Below are positions 1-10,200 of a DNA stretch of 64,000 nucleotides, piece after piece. The stretch comes from Suillus spraguei (lineage: Eukaryota; Basidiomycota; Agaricomycetes; Boletales; Suillaceae), in the NCBI GenBank assembly GCA_016800925.1, contig JABCPU010000064.1:124001-188000 (forward strand). Direction: 5' to 3'. The notes beneath the pieces were generated by a model. That model was not told where the DNA came from. It was given only the letters and a program-made list of their open reading frames with translations, and did not search any database. The number at the start of each line of letters is the position of its first letter. Positions within the stretch are counted from its first letter, which is position 1. The translations under genes were made by a program, and so were the position numbers.

Positions 1-237
1 CTGCTACATACAACACTAGTTCCGGTGGCATCATCACTAGCCCCGGCAACTCACCACTGACCATGACACTACATTCGCTCACTGGTTTGACTTGGATTAC
101 ACTATACTGACAGGCATCCCCCTTTAGAGTTGAATGCTCTTGTTCAACAAGTGAAGCAGACTAGATGGAGCACAAGACCACATATACTAACTTAGGAGGT
201 AGTTTATCTACAGCCCAGGTTAGGTTGTATCTTTACA
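1..237 (+). repeat. LTR-B copy a, 3' part, cut by the window edge
   Basis: This is the last 237 bases of a ~930-965 bp LTR found many times in the window. It ends in ATCTTTACA, the shared LTR-B terminus, and carries the family's CCCCCTTTAG block and GTGAAGCAGACTAGA block. It shares private variants with copy b (1298-2229), such as TGTTCAACAAGTG, and differs from it at roughly 6% of sites, mostly transitions. It is either the 5' LTR of an element ending with copy b, or a solo LTR followed by CTGG. Because both ends of the family read TGTAA...TTACA, the true orientation is uncertain. Confidence 0.8.
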
Positions 238-1034
238 CTGGTGTTGTGCGAACACCTATGCTTGTACTTGTGACAGGAGTCGCAAACCTTGTTAGGCTCA
301 CCAATGCAGACGTAGTCCCACTTGGCACAATTCTCACACTGAGTCTTGTGGCAGCAACTGCCAGTGGAGATACACCCAACCTTAGGCTAAAAAGAGATTA
401 GTAAAAAGCTAAGTCAAAACGAAGAAAAGAAGACTCACCAGCAGTTGCACTATTACAACCTCCAAGGACTTTTGGAGGAGGGCTGCGCTACCTTCTTGGG
501 TGCAGGAGCCTCTTCCTCCTCCTCCTCTTCCTCACTGTCACCCTCAGCAGCATCCTCCACTGCAGGTTCTTCCTCCAGGGACCACTTCTTCCCCTTCCCC
601 TTGTCAGCCACTGCAGGCTCAACTAGCACTGCAGCAGCCAACTTCTTCTCCTCAGCGGCCTTCTCAGCTACAGCGATCTCCATATGGTATGCATTGACCA
701 TAGGCATGATGGAATTTTCCGCCAGTACTTCCCCAGGCGTGAAGCCCAGAGTGAGGCCATGTGCCGCACCTTCCCGGCGGCACTCCTCAACATTGTGCTA
801 TAGAAAAACCAAGTTAAGTTAGTACCGCTACCATAGAAGAAAGAAAGGAACACACACAAAGAATTTCTCACAAGACTTCACCCATATGTCCTTTTCCTCC
901 AGCAGCTCCTCCTTGTCATCAGGAGTGGAGAGGATCAGACCATCCAGCTTGTCTTGAGGGACGGTGAGTTTGGTTTGCACCTTGATAGGCGCGGGGGCAG
1001 CAAGAACAGAGAGATTGAAAGCAAACAAAGACAT
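238..1034 (-). pseudogene. Unknown multi-exon gene remnant with acidic run and cysteine cluster
   Basis: I do not recognise this gene. On the minus strand a start at 1034 opens an exon (to about 882), a GT/AG intron fits 798-881, a second exon runs to about 439 and a third covers 386-238. The second exon has an alanine/lysine-rich stretch, then a run of eight glutamates. The third exon holds a cysteine pattern (CENC, then single Cys, then CDSC and RCS) resembling a zinc-binding cluster. The frame of exon 2 reaches a stop at 453 and does not join exon 3 cleanly, so at least one frameshift is likely. The reading frame then runs into LTR-B copy a and stops there. It lies between LTR copies a and b, so it is either a host gene hit by two LTRs or cargo of one small LTR element. 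Exon limits are inferred from splice signals only. Confidence 0.45.
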
Positions 1035-1297
1035 GATAGTATGAGATAAAAATGGGGAAAAGTGGTGAAGCCCAACGATGGCCCTTTTGTAGGGAATGGT
1101 AATTTGTGACCACACCGCGTCACACTCTGCTGCAATGTCCACAGTCACAGCAGGGCGCGCCCACAGTTCCACTTCCACACAGCAAATTCTGCTTATGTGT
1201 CGAACCACATGACCTTGATATTGCTCAAATTTTTGCTAAGGCCCTTACCAGCAGTATAGTTGACAAGGGACAGTCAGTTTTTAAAGTTGCCAGGGGA

Positions 1298-2229
1298 TGT
1301 AACGAAAATATTGGTGCTGGCCATAAAACCCTATGTTTTAACACTCATCCATAGCCATCTTACCCCTGTAGCACATGCCAGTGGCATCACACGCTTACTG
1401 CACACCATACCAACTGCCACACTACGTTCCACGTACCGATGCCCTTCCAAGTCCTTGCCTCGTCTGCATAGCTCCATTTGGTGTGTAGTGTGTTTGATAT
1501 TTATTATCACTGATTCCACGGCAAGTCTTATTACATGTTGCCTCGTGCCACAGATACCTTGCACTATGTTTACACATGGTGGTTACTGTACTTGAGTGCT
1601 ACTGATCTCGCCTAACACATCCTGAGTGCATACAATATAGGATCTAAGCACTGTGTACCCTGCATGATACAGTACCTGATTTTCACTGTACTATAGGTCA
1701 GGATTAGTGTCTAGCTCTGGATCTACCCAGTAGTAGACTTAGTCTTTAAAGTTTCTTTACCGCTCATTAATCAATATCGCTCGTTCACCATTACCGCTGG
1801 CATACTGCTAGACTCTTGACCCCTATCTTGACTGGACTTCATGCTCGCCACTAGTTTACTGCTGAAAGTAAGTACCGCGGATTTCCTTACTGTTTCTTCG
1901 CACCGCTTGCACCTTACTGCTACCACTAACATTATTGCTCATCATCACTCGCTAGATGCTACATTCCAAGCATTGTTTCAACCACAGTAGTACTGCTACA
2001 TACAACACTAGTTCCAGAGGCATCTTCGCTAGCCGCAGCAACTCACCACTGACCATGACGCTACATTCGCTCACTGGTTTGACTTGGATTAGACTATACT
2101 AACAGGCATCCCCCTTTAGGGTCAAATGCTCTTGTTCAACAAGTGAAGCAGACTAGACGGAGCGCAAGACCACACATACTAACTTAGGAGGTAGTTTATC
2201 TACAGCCCAGGTTAGGTTGTATCTTTACA
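1298..2229 (+). repeat. LTR-B copy b (932 bp)
   Basis: Complete LTR starting TGTAACG and ending TTTACA. A TATA-like GATATAA-type block and the CCCCCTTTAG and GAAGCAGACTAGA blocks match the other LTR-B copies. It is followed by ACAT, which fits the family's xCGx target rule after a CpG transition, but the four bases on its left (GGGA) do not match. That suits a 3' LTR whose 5' partner is copy a. Short open frames in it are not genes. Confidence 0.8.
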
Positions 2230-2233
2230 ACAT

Positions 2234-2345
2234 TGTAAAGATACAATCTAGCCTGGGCTGTAGATAAACCATGGCCTAAGCTAGTATGCGAGTCTTGCGC
2301 TCTACCCAGTCTGCTTCACTTGCGAAGGCAAGAACGAGTGTTTTG
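2234..2345 (-). repeat. LTR-B fragment c, inverted
   Basis: Starts TGTAAAGATACAAT, the reverse complement of the LTR-B 3' end, and keeps similarity through the GCTTCACTTGCGAAGGC block, after which it is lost. It lies head to head with copy b, with only ACAT between the two termini. Confidence 0.7.
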
Positions 2346-2441
2346 AATGTGTCTGAAGGCACAACTCACCATAGAGTAAATATCGATATTGCATCAACAA
2401 TTTGCACAGGGGCTAAGACCGGTTAAGATAGACCTCTAAGG

Positions 2442-2876
2442 AAACCATCCATGAGTGGATGTCAAGGTGTGTTTTGATAAAAAAAATACTGTCATCAGCA
2501 GGTTTTGAACCTACACAGGAAAGAGAAACAGATTTTTATTCTGTTGTGGTGACCATCAGGCTAAGACTAGTTACAATGAACTGCCAAAGAAACCATCACA
2601 GGTGAATATCAAGGTATGTTCCAATAGAAAAATCCTTGAGGTCACAGTCCAAGAGAAACAGATTTTGACTCTGTCATGGCAACCATGAGGCTAACACAGG
2701 CTACAGTGAACTTTCAAAGAAACCATCCACAAGTGAACATCAAAGTGTGTTCTGATAGAAAAAACCTCATCATCACCAGGTTTTGAACCTGCACAGTTCA
2801 AGATAAACAGATTTTGATTCTGTTGTGGAAACTGCCTAGCTAAGACCAGTTACAATGAACTGCTAAAGAAGCCATC
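2442..2876 (-). repeat. ~148-bp tandem repeat with tRNA-Leu-like core, units 1-3 and start of 4
   Basis: Units begin at an AAACCATCC-type motif at 2442, 2590, 2720 and 2869 (spacings 148, 130, 149). On the minus strand each full unit holds an A-box-like TTAGCCTGATGG, a 5-bp anticodon stem ACAGA/TCTGT around a 7-base loop, a longer variable segment and a T arm with GGTTCAAAACC. Unit 2 has lost the T arm, which explains its shorter length. The acceptor stem does not pair, so these are tRNA-derived (SINE-like) repeats, not functional tRNAs. Unit 4 is split at 2876 by LTR-E insertions and resumes at about 5506. Confidence 0.55.
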
Positions 2877-3288
2877 TGTTATGGCCATGCCAAACTAGAG
2901 GCTGCTAAGAAGTTCCAGCTTGGCATGGGGGTGTACTGGAGGGTCATAACTAATTTATGGGGGCTTGGCCTCAGCTCATGCACTGTGCCCCTTATACAAG
3001 TATGTGCCCCTAATTTCATATGAAGTCCAGAGGGGAACTCTGAACAAAATCTAGGGCTAGACAGCTCAGAAGAGCGCTGATGGACTACCAGAGGAGTGTG
3101 GGAAACATGTCGCAACTATTTCCAGAGGAACAGGGAATAAGGGTAAGACTACTGGGACAAGTTGTCATATACTGTACATTCGGGTCTAGATCAAATCCAA
3201 TCCATGGACATCCAGACACCCAACCTACACATATCTGATCAACCCATACAATCCAGTTCACATATCTGATCCACCCATCCACTCCAAT

Positions 3289-3411
3289 CCATATCCATCC
3301 GTGTCCATATCCGATCCATGTCCATATCCAATCCGTGTCCATATCCAATCCATGTCCATATCTGATCCGTGTCCATATCCGATCCGAGTTCATATCCGAA
3401 CTATTCCCGCG
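3289..3411. repeat. 17-bp minisatellite inside LTR-E
   Basis: About seven copies of a 17-base unit of the form CATATCCGATCCATGTC with single-base variants. It yields a spurious repetitive peptide on the minus strand (WIWTWIGYGHG-like). Confidence 0.9.
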
Positions 3412-4025
3412 CACCTGCGCATTACCCCTTTTAGAATATACCTGTGTCTCCGGCTCTGGGTATCTCTGTGCTTCCAGTTCTCGGTGATCTCTGCCTCCGT
3501 CTTGATAAGTATTTCGTACGAGCTTCATCTCCGAGTTCATAGCCTTATGTCCCGCTGTACTTACTAATGTGTTTCCATATGCTTCAGACATAGCCTCGGA
3601 CTATCCGTACTTACCCTCTGGCATGCTCCTACAGTATATAAACTTGTAGTACAACTCCTGCAGACCTTAGTCTGATTCATTGTTCCTACTTCTGTATATT
3701 CCTTTGATTACTCTGTATCCTGTTATCATGTCTATATAACTCCATCTCCGTTCTTGCACTTGGGCTCTGGCCCTTGTAAGCTTCCGACTCAGGCCTATGG
3801 GATCACTCCCTAGGCCGGAGCTTTGATCCTATGTCATATAAATCTTTTCGGACTTCGTCCATCTCCGTCTATCATCTGTTTCACCTCCAACTCTACCATT
3901 GGTAGTCTTATACTGTCTGTTTCTATTCCAGACCTTGTCCGGAGTAGTCTATACTATCTCTACACCATATCCGGACCTACTCCTCTCTAGTAGCCAACAC
4001 TTCCTCTAAGATCCACAGAGTGATG

Positions 4026-4115
4026 CTCATCCGATCATCCGATCATCCGCTCCTCCGCTCCTCCGCTCCTCCGCTCCTCCACTCCTCCGCTCCTCCGCTC
4101 GTTCCGCTCCTCCGA
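4026..4115. repeat. CTCCTCCGC microsatellite inside LTR-E
   Basis: Runs of ATCCGATC are followed by about eight 9-base CTCCTCCGC-like units. The older LTR-E copy has a different expansion (GAGCAAG, 4670-4700) at the corresponding place, so array length and sequence vary between copies. Confidence 0.85.
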
Positions 4116-5505
4116 GCTCCGGACCTTCGGACCCCTAGTCCTCTGGATCCATCCTATCCTATCCTCTGACATCTATGAGTCATCTTTCCCTCCAGAGCTC
4201 TGCTCCTATCCTGCCCTGGACTTTGTCCAGCGGACCATCCTTCATCTGTTCAACTTGGAACTTGTTCCAGTAGTGTTACCATTACTTCCTACCTTCCGGA
4301 AATAGTTCCGGCGCATTCCCGCGCTCATCCGGAAGTCCATCGGAGCTCTGTCGAGCTATCCTGCCTTAGAGTTCGTCCGGACCCTCCATCCGGACTCCAC
4401 CAGAACTCTCCCTTGGACTTCATCCGAAATTAAGGGCACATACTCGGGTAAGGGGCACAGCGTACGAGCTGAGGCCAAGCCCCTTTGACTTACAACCCTC
4501 TGGTACAACCCCATGTAAGACCAGGACTTCTTACTAATCTCCGGTTTTGCATGGTCGTAACACAAGTCCCATGTAGAATGGAATGGAGGATGGACTGCCA
4601 GAGGGGGAAAGATGATCCATAGGAGGTCAAGGATAGGATAGGATAGGACCAGAGGTCAAGGAGCAGAGGAGCAAGGAGCAAGGAGCAAGGAGCAAGGAGT
4701 GGAGCTCTGTGGATCTATGGGAAGTATTTCCCTACTGTAGAGGCGTAGGTCTGGAGATTACATAAAGAGAGTATAGGCTACTATGGACGAAGTTTGGAGT
4801 GAGGAAGACTATCATAAGTAGAGCCAGAGGAGAACAGGGATAAATACAGGAGTCTGATGAAGTCCAGAAAGCATATTATAACAGAGGGTCAAATTTCCAG
4901 CCTAGGGAACACTCCCATAGGCCTGAACTGGAGGCTTACAAGGGCCAGAGCCCAAGTGTGAGAATGTAATAGAGTTATATTAACATAAGAAGTATAGGAG
5001 GTATGAAGATAGAAAGTGGAAGGCAAGCAACAGGAAAACAATCAATACATAACAGAAGATCAGTAAGCATAGTCCAATGCTATGTATGAACAATGCAGAA
5101 AAATATTGCTAAGTACGACAAAACATAACTAAATGAACTCAGAGATGAGATATATATGAACAAGATTATCAAAATGGAGACAGAGGTAACCGAGAGCCAG
5201 AGACAAGGACATACCCTAAATGGGGTAATGCACGTGGCGCAGGAATATGTCTGGAGATGAACGCAGGGAGATCCAGAGGTCCAGAGTTCCAGGATCTGGA
5301 CTGGACATGGACAAGGATCAGATGTATGGTGGAGATGTCCAGAATGCCAGAGGAGGGAAAGTCCAGACACAGTGGTGGGTGATACTGTGCTCAGAGTCAA
5401 CTAGGATGTGTGTAGGGTGAGCAGGCTAGCTGCGGATGTCCAGAGGTATGGAGATATGAATGGGAGACCATAGTGGACATGAGGCCTGAGATCCAGTATA
5501 TGACA

Positions 5506-5690
5506 TCATCCATGAGTGAATGTCAAGTGTGTTTCATTAGAAAAACCTTGTTGTCGGCAGGTTTCAAACCTGCACAGTCCAAGAGAAACAGATTCTGATT
5601 CTGTTGTGGCAACCACCTGACTAAGATCAGTTGCGGTGAACTTCTGAAGAAACCATCCATGAATGAATGTCAAAGTGCATTCTGATAGAC
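5506..5690 (-). repeat. tRNA-Leu-like tandem repeat, rest of unit 4 and start of unit 5
   Basis: Continues the array broken at 2876. Unit 4 here is the best preserved: on the minus strand it shows A-box-like TTAGTCAGGTGG, anticodon stem ACAGA/TCTGT with loop ATCAGAA (anticodon CAG if read as tRNA-Leu), a long variable segment and T arm GCAGG/CCTGC. Unit 5 starts at 5650 and fades by about 5690. Confidence 0.55.
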
Positions 5691-5773
5691 ACCAGGCTAA
5701 AGTCTTTAACTCCCACTTGACAACTCATCCTAAGATAGACCTCATGCAAATACATATACATTTCATGACTTTT

Positions 5774-6193
5774 TGTTACAATCGGACGTGCCCCTATTCA
5801 TTTTCTCATCTGTATTATAGCTGCCTTCCTTCTTTGGATACGCACTTACGTTCCCACATTTCTCTTGGTCTGTGCGCACATATTGGCCTATTTAAGCACA
5901 GTGTACTTGTAGTAGATTCCTTACTTTAATCTTACTGGGTTTTACCTGGAATCTCCTTCGCTTAGGTCTCCAACCTAAGTCGTCTTGAATCGTCTCTAAG
6001 TCTAAGCACTCCTTAGCCTTAGTCTCTATTCTCGCGGATACCTCTTAGACCTGTCTTTGAGGCTGAACCCTTGATTGTACTCGGAACACGTTCCTTGTAC
6101 TTTCACTTGTTCTCTTTTGAACATTGTAAGAACTCCCAGCAGACCGCTGTGTCTTTTCACTGTCGCTGGTGACGCCACTCCCAGTTCGTAACA
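5774..6193 (+). repeat. E1 5' LTR (LTR-A)
   Basis: TGTTACA...CGTAACA, 420 bp. It holds a TATA-like TATTTAAG and the downstream ACTTTAATCTT that pairs with the primer site. Compared with the 3' LTR I count only three single-base indels (in CACTTG, CGCTGTG and CTCCCAG contexts). Confidence 0.95.
5889..5933 (+). promoter_or_regulatory. E1 core promoter and predicted RNA 5' end
   Basis: TATTTAAG at 5889-5896 is followed 34 bases later by ACTTTAATCTT (5923-5933), the likely start of R. The same motifs at the same distance occur in E2 (33792 and 33826) and in the solo LTR at 51206. The start site itself is inferred. Confidence 0.6.
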
Positions 6194-6194
6194 A

Positions 6195-6205
6195 AAGATT
6201 AAAGT
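6195..6205 (+). other. E1 primer binding site, self-priming type
   Basis: AAGATTAAAGT just past the LTR is the exact reverse complement of ACTTTAATCTT at 5923-5933. There is no TGG start expected for a tRNA primer. In Tf1 of fission yeast the first 11 bases of the RNA fold back onto such a site; the 11-base length here is the same. Confidence 0.75.
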
Positions 6206-6391
6206 CATTTTGATCGTCGACTATCAAGTCTTCGACCCTGAACCCTAATCGCTTTGATCAGCAGACTAGCGTACGCATACGCTGAGCAGATTGTCAAGAG
6301 AAGCCCTCTGACAGAAGAAAGCCCTAACGGACAGCAAGACAGCGCGTGTAGGCACCGAGAAAGTATAACTCATCAGAAGAATCATCAACCA

Positions 6392-7226
6392 TGTCGACCA
6401 AAGAATTCGAATACAAGATCGGTCAACCGATTGGTTTTGATGGAGATCGTGATAACTCTCACGAGTTTATCCAGTCGTGCAACTTGCACTTTGACATCAA
6501 TGAAAAGCTTTACACCACGACAAGCAGAAGATCATCTATATAACATCCTTTATGACCGAGAAGAACGCCAAGTCATGGAAGGAACAATTCCTTGAACACG
6601 CCCAATCTACCGACACTTCGGGACAAAAAGTTGGTTATGGGACGATGGTGGATTTTATGAAGAGCTTCAACGAAGCATTCCAACCAGTGGATACCAGAAT
6701 GACCGCGCTTACACGCCTCAGAGATCTCAAACAAGGAACTGGAGATCTCCATACCTACGTCGCTGACTTTGAGGCACTTGCAGCCAAGGCTCAGGTCACC
6801 GACAATGCGACGAAGATCCAGTTCTTCCAAGACGGTCTTAACTGGGGTATCCTCACAAAGCTTTTCAATACGGGAGATGTCTCCGAGATATTCAGAGATG
6901 TTGTGTTGCAATGCGTTGCTATTGACAACGCCCATCATCGGCTTAACGCCATGAGGACACGTCATGTTCCACAACAAAAGAAGAAGAACTATGGGAATGC
7001 ACGGTATATTCCGAACCGTGATTCTAACGCAATGGTCGTAGATCGAATCTCCGACATGGAAAGATCCGAATGCATGAAGAAAGGGCAATGCTTCGGATGC
7101 AGAAAGACAGGACACCGTATCCATAATTGTCCTGACAGAAAGAAGAAGACCCCGCTCCGACAAACCGAAGTCAAAGGGGAAGAAGAAGATGAAGAGACTG
7201 TACGACGGGTTGTGGAGGATTTTTGA
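6392..7226 (+). pseudogene. gag: E1 gag (capsid and nucleocapsid), one frameshift
   Basis: Encodes the structural Gag polyprotein that packages element RNA in cytoplasmic particles. Start ATG 6392 (MSTKEFEYK) is shared with E2. That frame meets TAA at 6541, while the rest of Gag lies in another frame from before 6552 to the stop at 7224. The shift (one extra base or two missing) lies around 6500-6520. The second part has the retrotransposon-gag fold signature (KSWKEQFLEHA, DLKQGTGDLHTYVADFEALA) and a zinc knuckle CFGCRKTGHRIHNC near its end. It ends TGA overlapping the pol ATG as TGATG, which suggests stop-restart or -1 frameshift for Pol. The indel could be a sequencing error, since LTR differences are also indels. 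Confidence 0.85.
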
Positions 7227-10200
7227 TGTGGAGAAACAAAGATTCGACGTATGTTTCTCCCAATGTAATACTAAGACTTGTACGTGCTGTAGGTGAAAGA
7301 AAAGAACTCCGTGTCCCAATCACCCTCCACTCGCGTACTCGTTTGAAATCCGTCGACACTACCGCTGTTATCGATTCCGGAGCAGCAGGAACATTCATCT
7401 CAGAGGAGTTTGTGAAACTCCACCAAATCACACGACGAAAACTCAAGGAACCATTTCGAGTTACAACGGCAGATGGAACCCTCATAAAAGGAGGACCAAT
7501 CACGCATTACTGCCTCCTAGTGGTCAAGATTGACGATCGAACCATGTATGGAAAATTCAATATTACCAAACTCGGAAGGAGAGACCAAATCCTCCTTGGA
7601 ATTCCTTGGTTACGAGCAATGAACCCAATTATAGATTGGGCTGCTGAAACGCTTGTCCTTTCACGACAGACAAATCAGACGAGATCGAAGTCGATCTGGA
7701 TAGAGACCGAGAGAAGAACGGGTTGCCCCGACTATTCAAACATCATACCAAATGGCAACATTCCCGACTCCCGAAACCATTCATCGCTTCTCCCGCCGAT
7801 GCTCCAGAAGATCCAGAACCAGAAGTACGTACTCCACGTACCGCAGAACCCACTCCACGTGTACAACTGCCGCGAGCAGTATCACCGATTCCCCGCGCAG
7901 AGAAACGCAAGAATGAATCTGAACCCGAGCATCGGGTCGGACAAGGAACCTATTGAACAACGGCCAATAGAAGAACAGAAACACGGAAAGAGGAAAACAG
8001 AGGAAGAACTCCCAGGACGAGACACCAATGTACCAAAGCTGTCCAAGTTCTTTGTTCCCCCGAAAACTCTTTCAGCTTCGATTGAAGAAATCCCGGATAA
8101 GGAAGAACCCGTGCCTTCGTTGATCCCAACCGAAGATGATGACCAATTTGACACTATGCACGACGTCTGGCATGCTCCAGAAGTGCGCGAAATTTCCTCT
8201 TATGAACTAGAAGGAGAATTTCTTGTGGAATATGACACCGACGGGATTAGCATGAGGATCATAGAAGAAGTATCCATGGATACACCCTTGACACGTGATG
8301 GAACTTCTCACCTTGAACAATCCTCTCCCTATTCTTCAATTCCACCCCCTCCTCCGAAATACAGTAACAAAGCTCAGGAATTCGCTACGGACGAGAAGGA
8401 AAAGAAAAAGAAATCCTTCGAAGAATTGGTCCCGGATTATTTGCACGACTTCACAGACGTCTTTGCTAAAGACGGACTGAACAAACTACCCCCTGAACGC
8501 CCTGGTATCGATCATCGGATCGACACCAAACCCGGTTTTATTCCTCGTACATCTAAAGTTTACCCGTTATCGGAGAAAGAACGCGCTGCTGTCAAAACGT
8601 TTATCAATGAAAACGTTGCGAAAGGCTTTATCTCGGAATCAAAGTCACCTCAAGCCAGTGGCTTCTTCTTCGTGGGAAAGAAAAGCGGTGAACTGCGTCC
8701 CTGTCAGGATTATCGCTACATCAATGATTGGACAGTCAAGAACGCATATCCGCTCCCACTCCCTATTTCCCTTGTCGCACGTCTTCACAACGCACAGTTC
8801 TTTACGAAAATGGATATCCGGTCCGGTTATAACAACATTCGCATCCATCCTGATGATAGGTGGAAAGCTGCTTTTACCACGGAATTTGGCCTATTCGAAC
8901 CGAACGTTATGTTCTTCGGTCTTTGTAATTCCCCAGCAACTTTCCAAGCGTACATGAATCGCACCTTTCAACAGGAAATCAATGAAGGATGGATGGTTAT
9001 CTATATGGACGATATCTTGATTTTCTCTACGACGATGGCAGAACACCGCGAGCGAACCAGACGAGTTCTGATAAAAATACGGAAGGAACACTTGTTCTTG
9101 AAACCGGAGAAATGTACCTTCGATGCAGACGAAGTGGAATACCTCGGAATGATAATTCGCCCCGGACAAGTTGCTATGGATACCGCCAAGACCAAGGGGA
9201 TCTCTGAATGGCCAATCCCGAAATCTGTAAAAGATGTTCGGTCATTCCTCGGTTTCTGCAACTTCTACCGCACGTTCATCTCCCATTATTCTGACATCGC
9301 CAGACCCCTTATCGACTTAACAAAAAAGGATAAGGCCTTTGAATGGTCAACCGAATGTATGGACACCTTTGAAGAACTAAAACGACGCTTCACCTCCCAA
9401 CCGGTACTCCGTAATCCTGATCCCTCCCGGCAATTTGCTATTGCTACCGATGCTTCGCTTGTAGCAACTGGCGGAGTTCTTTTACAGACTGATGAAAATG
9501 GTGTTTATCACCCATGTGCATATCTTTCACAGTCCTTGAACCCTGCAGAACGCAATTACCAGATCTTTGATAGGGAACTCCTTGCCGTGATCCGGGCATT
9601 GAACGAATGGCGTCATTATCTTGAAGGAAACTCACACCCCGTCTTGGTATTCACTGACCACAAGAACCTTCTGTACTTTAGAAGTGCACAGAAGCTTACC
9701 CGCCGCCAAGCACGTTGGCAATTGATTCTGTCTATCTATGACATCGAACTGCATCACGTTGCAGGTACTAAACTAGCAGTACCCGATGCACTTTCCCGCC
9801 GACCCGACTATGATTCCGGCAAAGACGATAACGAGGACCAGACCCTCCTCCCTGACGCTCTATTCGTTCGTCTTATTGACACCGACTTGAAAGATGTACT
9901 GTCATCCTCTGACCCCCTCGACGATCCTGTGTTCAAGACAGCGTCTGATGCCCTTGATGGAGTATGCCTTCCTCCTATGAAATCGGCACTCTCCGATTGG
10001 AAGATTGAGGAGAACATCCTCTATTTTAAAAATCGCGCCTATATTCCACCGGCACATCGCTCCGATATCCTGACGCGGTATCATGATCATCCTACCGCGG
10101 GTCATCCCGGTAGATTCAAAACCGAAGAACTAGTGAAACGGGAAGCCTGGTGGCCTGCTATGGGCTCTTATATTCGAAAATACGTTGAGGGTTGCGCCCT

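Larger units (their letters stand above)
3163..4562 (+). mobile_element. Solo LTR-E, younger copy (1400 bp) with perfect TSD
   Basis: Runs from TGTCATATACTG to GTCGTAACA and is flanked by identical CAAGT (3158-3162 and 4563-4567). It sits inside the older inverted copy. TG...CA ends, a 5-bp duplication and lack of coding sequence indicate a solo LTR left by recombination between LTRs. Open frames here are products of its internal simple repeats. Confidence 0.85.
2877..5505 (-). mobile_element. Solo LTR-E, older copy, split by a younger one
   Basis: On the minus strand it starts TGTCATATACTGG (5505) and ends CCATAACA (2877). It is interrupted at 3162/4568 by a second copy in the opposite orientation, so its own length is about 1.22 kb. 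The flanks CCATC (2872-2876) and TCATC (5506-5510) look like a 5-bp target duplication with one C-to-T change. The target is unit 4 of the tandem repeat. The right part carries GGATAGGATAG and GAGCAAG microsatellites. No coding region is visible. Confidence 0.75.

Noticed and set aside
238..255. tRNA primer site beginning TGGTGTTG next to LTR-B copy a
   Set aside because: The same bases are coding sequence of the minus-strand gene, and they do not fit a tRNA 3' end with proper spacing to a T arm.
2497..2572. Functional tRNA-Leu genes in the tandem array
   Set aside because: Acceptor stems do not pair and unit 2 lacks the T arm, so these are tRNA-derived repeats only.
3085..3591. 168-codon minus-strand ORF
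   Set aside because: It translates the 17-bp minisatellite of LTR-E; low-complexity repeated peptide with no gene context.
6573..7319. 248-codon minus-strand ORF across gag
   Set aside because: It is the antisense shadow of gag/pol; E2 shows similar shadows, and the sense strand has all the protein motifs.
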